A stretch of 64,000 nucleotides of DNA from Williamsia deligens. GTDB taxonomy: Bacteria; Actinomycetota; Actinomycetes; Mycobacteriales; Mycobacteriaceae. Position 1 is the stretch's first letter, and the number at the start of each line of letters is the position of its first letter. The translations under genes and the position numbers were made by a program. Of the stretch, positions 55,122 through 63,459 are shown one piece after another. The notes beneath the pieces were generated by a model that saw only the letters and a program-made list of their open reading frames with translations, ran no database searches and was not told the origin of the DNA. The stretch spans positions 2,776,796 to 2,840,795 of the forward strand of contig NZ_JAMTCI010000001.1 of NCBI RefSeq assembly GCF_024171765.1, written 5' to 3'.

Positions 55122-55996
55122 CACAGCCGGAGATGACGACAAGACGACAGGGTGCGGTACGGCGCGTGATGGTGGTCGTCGCGGCCCTGGCACTCGTGAC
55201 GGGGATGACGGCCTGTTCGTCCGACGACGGTGCGCCCGCGTCCGGCGATCTGGTCGGACTGTTCCGACTCGATCCGGGAAAGGTCAACGGCGACACCGTG
55301 AGCGGGTCGTGGTTCAGGATGGTGCAACCCGCGGGGACGGTGAAGGACGGCCCGTTCATGCCGAACGGGGACTCCCCGGCGCAGGGCGGCACCGTCACCC
55401 TGCTCAGCCCGGGCACGGAGGGCGGGCTGCGCGTCGGCGGCTTCCAGTCCGAACCGACGCCGGGGTTCGCACCGGACGGCAACTCGCTGTCGGGGTCGAT
55501 CATGGCGCCGACACGGTTCTTCGGCGTCGAGTTCGGCGCGTCGACCAATGCCGTCGACCCGCAGACCCGTCGTGCCGTCGTCGCGCCGTCCGTCCACGAC
55601 GAGGGTGGGAAGCTGACCGCCAACGTGACCGCCTGGGCGGCGTCCTGGAACAACCAGGAGTTCAACCAGGGTGCGCCGAAGGCGCCTGCGGCCGCCGGTC
55701 CGCAGGTCCCGGGTGTCGCGCAGGCCACGAGGGCGTGGGACTGGGTGTCGCAGAAGTGGCTCGGTCAGGACAACGCCTCGTCGGGCGACGGCCCGCCCGC
55801 CACCGGCACCTATGACGCGTCGTCGCGTCGCTACACGCTCGAGTGGACCAGCCTGATCGTCGGCGGCCCGTTCAACGGCTTCACCGGCGTCTGGCATCTC
55901 GAGGGGCTCTACGAGCCCTCCGCCGCCGCGCCGTCCACCGCACCGCCCTCGACCGTCGGCATCGCGCCGTCGGCCACCACCCAGGAGACGAAGTGA
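55118..55996 (+). CDS. lipoprotein, paralogue B of the envelope operon
   Basis: 292 residues. Signal peptide RRVMVVVAALALVTG with lipobox GMTAC (Cys about residue 33), so probably acylated and membrane-anchored. The domain is homologous to that of paralogue A, with an insertion of about 30 residues (AWDWVSQKWLGQ). GAGGAGAGAG lies before ATG 55118. Overlaps its neighbours on both sides. Confidence 0.85.
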   Translation: MTQPEMTTRRQGAVRRVMVVVAALALVTGMTACSSDDGAPASGDLVGLFRLDPGKVNGDTVSGSWFRMVQPAGTVKDGPFMPNGDSPAQGGTVTLLSPGTEGGLRVGGFQSEPTPGFAPDGNSLSGSIMAPTRFFGVEFGASTNAVDPQTRRAVVAPSVHDEGGKLTANVTAWAASWNNQEFNQGAPKAPAAAGPQVPGVAQATRAWDWVSQKWLGQDNASSGDGPPATGTYDASSRRYTLEWTSLIVGGPFNGFTGVWHLEGLYEPSAAAPSTAPPSTVGIAPSATTQETK

Positions 55997-56979
55997 GCGA
56001 CACCGTCGATCCCCCGACCGAACCGTTCGCGGCGCAGTCCGACCCCGCACCCGCCACCCCGGTGCGCCGGCGGCGTGGCCCCTCGGCGCCGACGGTCGTG
56101 CGGACCCTGTCCGGGGTGACGGTGCTCGCGGTCCTCGCGACGGCGACGTGGGTGGCGGGTGACCAGCGCACGGTGCTCGTGAGCGAGTCGAACGCCTCGC
56201 GTGCCGCCGTGGTGCAGGGTGCGCCCGCCGCGGCGGGCGCACCGAGCGTGGCGGGACCCGCCGCGAAGCCGTCCACGCCTGCCACCCCCGCGGCGCCTGC
56301 GGGGCCGGCTCCGGGCGCCGCCGTCCCGATCACCCCCGGGGGTGGGGGTGCGACCCTGCCCTCGGCGGTGGTCCCGCCGGGAGGCGCGACGAGCCCGGGC
56401 GCGTCGACCCCCCTCGGTGCCGGGGGAGCAGGGGCGGCGACGACCCCCGGTGGTGCCACCGCGCTCGACCCCGCGACGTCGGCGTTCTCCGCCCCGGCCG
56501 TCGACACCCAGCCGCCGTGCCCGCTGGGTCTGCCCGAGCCCGCGAAGTCGGGCGGACTGTCGTCGATCGTCGAGCTGTCCCCGATGTTCGGACCGTTCGC
56601 GTCGGAGGTGTTCTCACTGGGTCCGGCCATCCAGCCGATGATGCAGCTGGCCGGGCCGCTCCTCGCCGAACTCGAACCGGTCATCCACCAGAACCTGCCG
56701 TGGATCACCCCGATCCTCAACGGCATCGCCGGCGCGGGCGAGGTGGTGCTCGCGGCGATCCTGCCGTTCTACGGGCCCTACCGCGATCAGTTCATCGCCT
56801 CGGAGGGGAAGTTCGCCGCGAGCATCGCCCCGGTGCTGACGGCCACCTACGACTCGCCCGCCGCGGCCTGCCTCACCGCTGTGCAGGGTGAGCTGATCCG
56901 ACAGGCCCACGGGGGCCAGGTCACCGCCCCGTCGTTGACCCGACCCGGACAGGTCGTCCGGCTCGGACCGAAGGGGTGA
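55993..56979 (+). CDS. single-pass protein with Pro/Ala-rich linker, last gene of the envelope operon
   Basis: 328 residues, GTG start overlapping the lipoprotein stop (GTGA). One membrane helix near residues 38-58, a long Ala/Pro/Gly/Thr linker (about 70-175) and a helical C-terminal domain (LSSIVELSPMFGPFASEVFS..., IHQNLPWITPILNGI, ILPFYGPYRDQFI) with two Cys (PPCPLG and AACLTA) that may be bonded. No family recognised. Confidence 0.8.
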   Translation: MSDTVDPPTEPFAAQSDPAPATPVRRRRGPSAPTVVRTLSGVTVLAVLATATWVAGDQRTVLVSESNASRAAVVQGAPAAAGAPSVAGPAAKPSTPATPAAPAGPAPGAAVPITPGGGGATLPSAVVPPGGATSPGASTPLGAGGAGAATTPGGATALDPATSAFSAPAVDTQPPCPLGLPEPAKSGGLSSIVELSPMFGPFASEVFSLGPAIQPMMQLAGPLLAELEPVIHQNLPWITPILNGIAGAGEVVLAAILPFYGPYRDQFIASEGKFAASIAPVLTATYDSPAAACLTAVQGELIRQAHGGQVTAPSLTRPGQVVRLGPKG

Positions 56980-57004
56980 GCCTCCCGCATCTACTGTGGT
57001 GCCC

Positions 57005-58045
57005 GTGAGAGTCGTCCCGGCCAACCGGCGCATCGTGACCCTCGCGGTCACCCTGGTGCTGCTGGTGGTGCTCGTGCTGGTCGGATCGTTCGTCCGCGTG
57101 CCCTACGTCAGTCTCGGCCCGGGGCCGACGGTGAACACCCTCGGCAGCGTGCAGGGCAAGCCCGTCGTCGCGATCGACGGGGCGCCGGTCCGCTCGACGG
57201 ACGGACATCTCAATCTGACGACCGTGTCGGTCACCGACGGGTTGACACTGTTCCAGGCATTGGGGATGTGGTTCTCCGGGCGCGACACCCTGCAACCGCG
57301 GGAGGAGATCTTCCCGCCGGACCGGTCCACCGAGGAGGTCCGGCAGCAGGACCAGCAGCAGATGGGCGGCTCCGAGGACTCGGCCACGGTGGCCGCGCTG
57401 CGCTACCTGAAGCGTCCGGTGGCGCTGTCGGTCGTGGTCGATCCGCAGGGTCCCGCCGCCGGGAAGCTCACGTCGGGCGATCGTGTCACCGCCGTCGACG
57501 GTCGGCAGGTGTCCACGCCGGATCAGCTGCGGGCGGCCGTGTCGTCGGCGAAGCCCGGCACCACGGTCACCTTCCGCGTGGCGGCCGCGAGCGGCGCCAC
57601 CCGCGAGGTCCCCGTCGTCCTCGGATCGCGTCCCGACGACCGCGCGAAGGGCTACCTCGGCGTCACACCGGAGCTCGTCAACGCCGACCCCGCACTGCGC
57701 ATCGACTTCACCGTCGGCGACATCGGTGGACCGTCGGCCGGTCTGATGCTGACGCTGGCCGTCATCGACAAGTTGGGACAGCAGGATCTGACCGGCGGCC
57801 GGTTCATCGCGGGCACCGGCACCATCTCCGACGACGGCGACGTCGGTGAGATCGGTGGCATCACCCACAAGACGCTCGCCGCGCGGGAGGCCGGTGCCAC
57901 CGACTTCCTCGTCCCCGAGGGCAACTGCGCCGAAGCCCGGTCGGACGCGCCGAAGGGACTGCGCCTGATCAAGGTCGACACCCTCACCGACGCGGTCACG
58001 GCCCTGGCCGACGTGCGCGCAGGACGCGACGCACCGCGATGCTGA
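57005..58045 (+). CDS. PDZ domain plus Lon-type (S16) protease, YlbL-like (Rv3194c)
   Basis: 346 residues. N-terminal membrane segment (TLAVTLVLLVVLVLVGSF), PDZ domain (AAGKLTSGDRVTAVDGRQV), and C-terminal S16 domain with catalytic Ser in GGPSAGLM and Lys in GGITHKT. Secreted/membrane-bound serine protease that may shed or regulate envelope proteins. GTG 57005 is chosen for its match to mycobacterial orthologues; GTG 56996 is possible. Starts 25 nt after the envelope operon. Confidence 0.9.
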   Translation: MRVVPANRRIVTLAVTLVLLVVLVLVGSFVRVPYVSLGPGPTVNTLGSVQGKPVVAIDGAPVRSTDGHLNLTTVSVTDGLTLFQALGMWFSGRDTLQPREEIFPPDRSTEEVRQQDQQQMGGSEDSATVAALRYLKRPVALSVVVDPQGPAAGKLTSGDRVTAVDGRQVSTPDQLRAAVSSAKPGTTVTFRVAAASGATREVPVVLGSRPDDRAKGYLGVTPELVNADPALRIDFTVGDIGGPSAGLMLTLAVIDKLGQQDLTGGRFIAGTGTISDDGDVGEIGGITHKTLAAREAGATDFLVPEGNCAEARSDAPKGLRLIKVDTLTDAVTALADVRAGRDAPRC

Positions 58046-58067
58046 CGACTGTCGCGGAACCGCGCGC

Positions 58068-58670
58068 TCACCAGTCGTCGGGGTCGTTCTCCAGTGTGGC
58101 CGCGAGCGCCGCGACGAGGTTGGGTGCGAGCTCGGGGTGCGAGAGCAACTCCAGTGGGGCGTCCTCCTCGCCGAGGGGCGGTTTGAGCTGCAGCAGACAC
58201 AGCGTCTGGCCATCGCGCAGCGCGGCGGCGATCAGTCGTCCGTCTGTCGCCTCGGGGTGCTCGCGGGCCGTCTGCCGAGCGGCCTCGTCTGCGGCGTCGG
58301 GATCGGCCAGCAGGGGTCCGAACGCCTCGTCCAGGTCGGACTCCGCGTCGGGCGGGAGCACGATGATCTCCTGCACCAGCACGCACCCGGCCACCGCAGA
58401 CGGCCAGCTCGTGGTGCCGAGCACGAACTCGATCTCCGCCATCCCGCCGTCCTCGGCGACCGGGAGGGGCTCCTGCTCGATGAGCGTCAGCTCCGACTGG
58501 TCGAGGGTGTCGGCGAGATCGGGCTCGGCCTCGGCGACGAGTGAGGTGGGGACGAGCGCGAACAGCAGTGGCGGTTGCCCCCAGCCGCTCGCGTCGACGA
58601 ACTCGGCGACCTCGCGCACGGCGACACCGAGGGCGTCGGGGGACAGAGGTGCGGAATCGGGGGTCGTCAC
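58068..58670 (-). CDS. PPA1309-family hypothetical protein
   Basis: 200 residues, acidic. Pattern AVREVAEFVDASGWGQPPLLFALVPT and LEQEPLP-type segments fit the small uncharacterised actinobacterial family often located next to UPF0182 genes. No motif or membrane segment. Convergent with the PDZ gene (22-nt gap) and divergent from the UPF0182 gene. Confidence 0.75.
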   Translation of the reverse strand: MTTPDSAPLSPDALGVAVREVAEFVDASGWGQPPLLFALVPTSLVAEAEPDLADTLDQSELTLIEQEPLPVAEDGGMAEIEFVLGTTSWPSAVAGCVLVQEIIVLPPDAESDLDEAFGPLLADPDAADEAARQTAREHPEATDGRLIAAALRDGQTLCLLQLKPPLGEEDAPLELLSHPELAPNLVAALAATLENDPDDW

Positions 58671-58797
58671 GGGATCATCCTGTCATCACCGTGGCCGGGC
58701 CTCGCGAGAAGCGGTACCACCGCGGACCGTCAGTAAAGTAATGGCAAAGACGCGAGCTCACGGGCCGCGTCGTCGTATCTCAGTGGGAGCGTGACAA

Positions 58798-61700
58798 GTG
58801 GGCGTACGGGGCCCGGCAGGGATGCCGACACTGTCCAGACGGAGCAAGATCCTCATCGGCGTCGCGGTTGCCATCCTGGTGATCCTGCTGGTGGGGCCGC
58901 GATTCGTCGGTCTGTACACGGATCTTCTGTGGTTCGACGATCTCGGCTACAGCAATGTCTTCTCGACGATCATCTGGACGCGGGTGGTGCTGTTCGCGGT
59001 CACCGCCGTGATCGCCGGCGGCATCGTGTTCGCGGGTCTGGCACTGGCGTACCGGTCGCGACCGGTGTTCGTGCCGACGTCGGGCCCCGGTGACCCGATC
59101 GCGCGCTACCGCGCCGTGGTGATGGGCCGCATCCGCTGGTTCGCGATCCTGCCGTCGGCGCTGGTCGGTCTGCTCTCGGGCCTGGTGGCCCAGGGGTCGT
59201 GGGCGACGGTGCAGGTGTATCTGCACAGCCAGTCGTTCGGCGTGAAGGACCCGCAGTTCCACCTGGACAACTCGTTCTACGCGTTCGATCTGCCGTTCTA
59301 CCGCTTCGTCCTGAACTTCCTCTTCGTCATCCTCGTGGTCACGTTCCTCGCGAGTCTGGTGACGCACTACATCTTCGGCGGCATCCACCTCGCCGGGCGC
59401 AACGGTGCGCTCACCCGTGCGGCGCGGATCCAGCTCGCCGTCATCGCCGGACTCTTCCTGCTGCTCAAGGCGGTTGCCTACTGGTTCGACCGGTACACGC
59501 TGCTCTCCAGCACCCGCAAACAGGAGATCTTCACCGGCGCGAGCTACACCGACATCAACGCGGTGCTGCCGTCGAAGCTGATCCTGCTCGCGATCGCCGT
59601 CATCTGCGCCGGTGCGTTCTTCGCCGGTGTGGTGCTGCGCGACCTGCGCGTCCCGGCGCTCGCGACCGCTCTGATGTTGCTGTCGGCGTTGGTGATCGGT
59701 GTCGGGTGGCCGGCCGTGATGGAGCAGTTCTCGGTCAAGCCCAACGCGGCACAGAAGGAATCCGAGTTCATCCAGCGGAACATCGACGCGACCCGGGCTG
59801 CCTATCAGATCGGCAACGACAGGGTGACCTACCAGGAGAACTGGACCGGCGGGCAGGTCAACCAGCAGAACGTCGACAACGACTCGTCCACGATCTCCAA
59901 CATCCGTCTGCTGGACCCGAACATCGTCTCGCAGGCGTTCACCCAGCTGCAGCAGCAGCAGAACTTCTACGGGTTCCCCACACAGCTCGCCATCGACCGC
60001 TACCGGGTCGCCAACGAGCTGCGCGACTACATCGTCTCGGTGCGAGAACTCGACCCGAGCCGGTTCGCGGCGAACCAGCAGAACTGGATCAACAAGCACA
60101 CCGTCTACACGCACGGCAACGGTTTCGTGGCCGCGCCGGCGAACCGCGTCAACGAGCCGGCGTCGTCGGGGACCGACGTGAACAGCGGTGGCCAGCCCGA
60201 TTTTGACGTGAGCGACCTGGCCAGCATCGCCGACCCGAACTATCAGGCGACCGCGCCGATCAAGGTGAAGCAGCCGCGGATCTACTTCGGTGAGCTGATC
60301 TCGAAGGTCAACCCGGACTACGCGATCGTCGGGTCGGCGAACGGTCAGCAGACCGAATACGACACGGCCACGAGCCGGTACACGTACTCGGGCGACGCCG
60401 GTGTCTCGTTGGGCAACATCTTCAACCGGCTGGCGTACTCCATCAAGTACACCGAGCGGAACATCCTGCTCTCGGGCGCGATCAACTCGAACTCGAAGAT
60501 CATCTACAACCGCGACCCCCGCGACCGCGTCAAGAAGGCGGCCCCGTGGCTCACGGTGGACTCGAAGACGTATCCCGCGGTCATGTCCGACGGTTCCATC
60601 CAGTGGATCGTGGACGGGTACACCACCCTTGACGCCTACCCGTACGCGCAGAAGACCTCCCTGCAGGACGCCACCACCGACGCGCAGGAACTCACCCAGG
60701 GTCAGACCGGACGCACGCAGGTGAACCGCCAGGTCGCCTACGTCCGGAACTCGGTGAAGGCCACCGTCGACGCCTACACGGGCAAGGTCACGCTGTACCA
60801 GTTCGACGACAAGGACCCGGTCCTCAAGACGTGGATGAAGGTGTTCCCCGGCACGGTGAAGTCGCGGTCGCAGTTCGACGCGAACACCAGCCTCAAGGAG
60901 CATGTCCGGTACCCGGAGGACCTCTTCAAGATCCAGCGGTCGCTGCTCGCGAAGTACCACGTCTCCGATCCCGGGACGTTCTTCCAGGGCAACTCGTTCT
61001 GGTCGATCCCGGCCGACCCGACCGACTCGAACGCACTGGACCAGGGTCTCGACCAGCCGCCGTACTACTTCGTGGCGTCGGATCCTCGTCGCCAGAACAC
61101 GTCGAGCTTCCAGCTGACGAGCGTCATGAACACCCTCAACCGGGACTTCCTGGCCTCCTACCTCACGGTCTCGTCGGACCCGGACAACTACGGGCAGATG
61201 ACGATTCGCGAGGTGCCCAGCAACCCGACGCGTGAGGGTCCGCGACTGGCGTTCTCCGCGATGTCGACGTTCGGACAGGTCAACGCCGACCTGAAGAACC
61301 TCGAGAACACGGCGTCGACGCGCTTCGGCAACCTGCTGACACTCCCGGTGGGTCAGAACGGTCTGCTGAACGTGGTGCCGCTGTATGCGCAGGCGAAGAA
61401 CTCCGATGCGACGTTCCCACGGTTGTTCCGCGTGATCGTCCGCTACCGCAGCTCGGACGCCGATCCGCCGAGCATCGGGTACGCGCCGACCATCGCGCAG
61501 GCTCTGCAGCAGGCGGGCATCAGCCCTGCCGCCGCCGCCGAGCCGGACAACAACCCGAGCGGGCAGAACTCGGGCGGGACGACGGGTCAGCAGCAACAGC
61601 AGCCGACCCAGCAGGGTTCGGTCCCGACGACGGCACCGTCTACGCCGACGACGGCCGCGCCGAGCACCTCGGCCGCCGCGCCGGCCAATCGGGACGCGGC

Positions 61701-61830
61701 CGTCGCGCAGCTGAACTCGGCTCTCGACGCGCTGCAGCAGGCGCAGAGCTCGGGCAACTTCACGGCCTACGGTCAGGCGCTCGATCGCCTGAACCAGGCG
61801 GTGCAGCAGTACGAGTCATTGCCGAAGTAA
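58798..61830 (+). CDS. UPF0182 family integral membrane protein (Rv3193c-like)
   Basis: 1010 residues, GTG start. Seven hydrophobic helices in the first 310 residues, then a large extracytoplasmic domain (about 310-900) with the family blocks VKPNAAQKESEF, INKHTVYTHGNG and QPPYYFVA, and a Gln/Ala/Pro-rich C-terminal tail followed by a predicted helix. Function unproven. Expressed away from the PPA1309 gene; upstream 58671-58797 has no clear promoter. Confidence 0.93.
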   Translation: MGVRGPAGMPTLSRRSKILIGVAVAILVILLVGPRFVGLYTDLLWFDDLGYSNVFSTIIWTRVVLFAVTAVIAGGIVFAGLALAYRSRPVFVPTSGPGDPIARYRAVVMGRIRWFAILPSALVGLLSGLVAQGSWATVQVYLHSQSFGVKDPQFHLDNSFYAFDLPFYRFVLNFLFVILVVTFLASLVTHYIFGGIHLAGRNGALTRAARIQLAVIAGLFLLLKAVAYWFDRYTLLSSTRKQEIFTGASYTDINAVLPSKLILLAIAVICAGAFFAGVVLRDLRVPALATALMLLSALVIGVGWPAVMEQFSVKPNAAQKESEFIQRNIDATRAAYQIGNDRVTYQENWTGGQVNQQNVDNDSSTISNIRLLDPNIVSQAFTQLQQQQNFYGFPTQLAIDRYRVANELRDYIVSVRELDPSRFAANQQNWINKHTVYTHGNGFVAAPANRVNEPASSGTDVNSGGQPDFDVSDLASIADPNYQATAPIKVKQPRIYFGELISKVNPDYAIVGSANGQQTEYDTATSRYTYSGDAGVSLGNIFNRLAYSIKYTERNILLSGAINSNSKIIYNRDPRDRVKKAAPWLTVDSKTYPAVMSDGSIQWIVDGYTTLDAYPYAQKTSLQDATTDAQELTQGQTGRTQVNRQVAYVRNSVKATVDAYTGKVTLYQFDDKDPVLKTWMKVFPGTVKSRSQFDANTSLKEHVRYPEDLFKIQRSLLAKYHVSDPGTFFQGNSFWSIPADPTDSNALDQGLDQPPYYFVASDPRRQNTSSFQLTSVMNTLNRDFLASYLTVSSDPDNYGQMTIREVPSNPTREGPRLAFSAMSTFGQVNADLKNLENTASTRFGNLLTLPVGQNGLLNVVPLYAQAKNSDATFPRLFRVIVRYRSSDADPPSIGYAPTIAQALQQAGISPAAAAEPDNNPSGQNSGGTTGQQQQQPTQQGSVPTTAPSTPTTAAPSTSAAAPANRDAAVAQLNSALDALQQAQSSGNFTAYGQALDRLNQAVQQYESLPK

Positions 61831-61849
61831 CTGCAGGTCACGGCGCGAT

Positions 61850-61879
61850 TTGCAGTGCGCCACCCCGCGTGTGTAACGT
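61850..61879 (+). promoter_or_regulatory. promoter of tRNA-fMet
   Basis: TTGCAG (61850-61855), 18-nt spacer, TAACGT (61874-61879). Predicted start near 61886, about 6 nt before the tRNA. Confidence 0.6.
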
Positions 61880-61891
61880 TGCGTTCACCAA

Positions 61892-61968
61892 CGCGGGGTG
61901 GAGCAGCTCGGTAGCTCGCTGGGCTCATAACCCAGAGGTCGCAGGTTCAAATCCTGTCCCCGCTACCA
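61892..61968 (+). tRNA. initiator tRNA-fMet (CAU)
   Basis: 77 nt with CCA encoded. Cloverleaf arms all present: acceptor CGCGGGG/CCCCGCT with the C1-U72 mismatch of initiators, anticodon stem with three consecutive G:C pairs (GGG/CCC) and anticodon CAT at 61926-61928. These two marks separate it from elongator tRNA-Met and tRNA-Ile(CAU). Confidence 0.96.
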
Positions 61969-61971
61969 AGT

Positions 61972-62009
61972 GACGAAGGCCCCCGGAGTTCGCTCCGGGG
62001 GCCTTCGTC
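61972..62009 (+). terminator. intrinsic terminator of tRNA-fMet
   Basis: Perfect 17-bp stem GACGAAGGCCCCCGGAG (61972-61988) / 61993-62009 with a TTCG tetraloop, directly after the CCA end. Confidence 0.9.
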
Positions 62010-62066
62010 GTGTGCGGCGCATCCGCCGACTGCGCGGTGGTCGGTCCTGCGTTCTAGCGTGAGCCC

Positions 62067-63017
62067 ATGACCTCGACACCGACCTCGTACGCGTCGGCGC
62101 CGGGTGTCCCCGATATGGCCCGCCGCCCGCGGCTCTACGGGTCGGTTCTCATCGGTGCGTTGTGTCTGTCGGTGTCCGCGGTCCTCGTGAAGCTCGCTGA
62201 CGTCGACGCCGCCACGACGGCCTTCCTGCGCTGCGCCCTCGCCGTTGTCGTCCTGCTGCCGCTCGCAGTCTGGGAACGACGTCGACGCGGATCGTTGTCG
62301 ATGCATGCGACGCTGTGGTCGGTGGCGGCGGGTGTCGCCCTCGGCATGGACTACGCGGCGTGGACCGCGTCGATCTATGACGTCGGTGCGGGCATCAGCA
62401 CCGTGCTCATCAACGTCCAGGTGATCGTCCTGCCGGTGTTGGCGTTGGTGTTCGACCGGGAGGCGATCCCGCCGCGATTCGTCGCCGCCACACCGCTGTT
62501 GCTGGGTGGGGTGGTCCTGGTGGGCGGCGTCGGCTCGCACCACGGCGTCGGGGACAAGGTGGTGTCCGGGACGATCCTCGGCCTGCTCGCGGGGATCGGG
62601 TACGGCAGCTACCTCTATCTCACCCGGCGGGGGAGTCGGGGGCGCCACACGCTGCTCCTGCAGCCGTTGACTGTCGCGACCGGCGTCGGGGCGATCACCA
62701 CGGCCGTGGTGTCGCCTGTGACAGGGGGATTGGCGTTCACGGGCATCACCGCTCTGTCGTGGGTCGAGTTGGTTCTCCTCGCCGTCCTGGGTCAGGTGAT
62801 CGCGTGGCTGTTCATCCACCACGCGAGCGTCCGACTCCCGGCGACGGCGACCGCCGGCCTGCTGCTGACGCAACCCGTTCTCGCGCTCGGGCTCGCCGCC
62901 GCCGTGCTCGCGGAGTACCCGAGTCCGCTGCAGTGGGTCGGTGCGGTGCTCGTGTTGGCCGGGGTCGCGATCGCCAACCGCGTCGTCAGGCCGACGCCAC
63001 CCCTACTTGCCAGCTGA
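62067..63017 (+). CDS. EamA/DMT-superfamily transporter
   Basis: 316 residues, about ten hydrophobic segments and two EamA repeats (LIGALCLSVSAVLVKLA and GTILGLLAGIGYGSYLYLTRR). Small-molecule export is typical; the substrate is unknown. ATG 62067. The last 32 bp overlap the convergent VOC gene. Confidence 0.9.
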   Translation: MTSTPTSYASAPGVPDMARRPRLYGSVLIGALCLSVSAVLVKLADVDAATTAFLRCALAVVVLLPLAVWERRRRGSLSMHATLWSVAAGVALGMDYAAWTASIYDVGAGISTVLINVQVIVLPVLALVFDREAIPPRFVAATPLLLGGVVLVGGVGSHHGVGDKVVSGTILGLLAGIGYGSYLYLTRRGSRGRHTLLLQPLTVATGVGAITTAVVSPVTGGLAFTGITALSWVELVLLAVLGQVIAWLFIHHASVRLPATATAGLLLTQPVLALGLAAAVLAEYPSPLQWVGAVLVLAGVAIANRVVRPTPPLLAS

Positions 63018-63390
63018 CGCCGAAGCGGTCCTGCACCCAGCCGAAGGGGCCGAACCCGTAGTCGCCCAGCGGCATGAACTCCTGACCGTCCTCGGCGAGC
63101 GCGGCGAAGACGCGGCGCTGGTCGGCCTCGGTGTCACAGTCGACCCAGACCGACATGCCGGGCGTGATGTCCCACGCGTGCGCGATGGCGGAATCGCTGA
63201 ACCTCAGACGTAGCCCGGCGACCTCGATCTCGGCCAGGAAGACGGTCCCCTCGCCACCGGGCTCGTCGGCGGTCCGTCGTCGATCGGAGATGACCCGGCC
63301 GTCGAAGATCTCGACATAGGCCGCCATCGCCGCAGCAGCCCCGCGGTCCGGGGCGGCGGGTTGGAACGTGAGGAACGGGAGTGCTCGCAT
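62986..63390 (-). CDS. VOC-family protein (PhnB/glyoxalase-like)
   Basis: 134 residues. MRALPFLTFQ, AMAAYVEIFDGRVISD, VFLAEIEVAGLRLRFSDS and PFGWVQDRFGVSWQVG match the PhnB-type VOC fold. The metal and substrate are unknown. ATG 63390 selected by family start. Confidence 0.88.
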   Translation of the reverse strand: MRALPFLTFQPAAPDRGAAAAMAAYVEIFDGRVISDRRRTADEPGGEGTVFLAEIEVAGLRLRFSDSAIAHAWDITPGMSVWVDCDTEADQRRVFAALAEDGQEFMPLGDYGFGPFGWVQDRFGVSWQVGVASA

Positions 63391-63459
63391 CGGCCCATCG
63401 TAGGGACTACATTCTTCTCGAATCGGGCGTTCGCCGTGGGCGACGAGAAGGGTCGAGCG

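Noticed and set aside
61892-61968. tRNA gene as a phage/element attachment site
   Set aside because: No integrase gene or duplicated tRNA end was seen on either side within the window.
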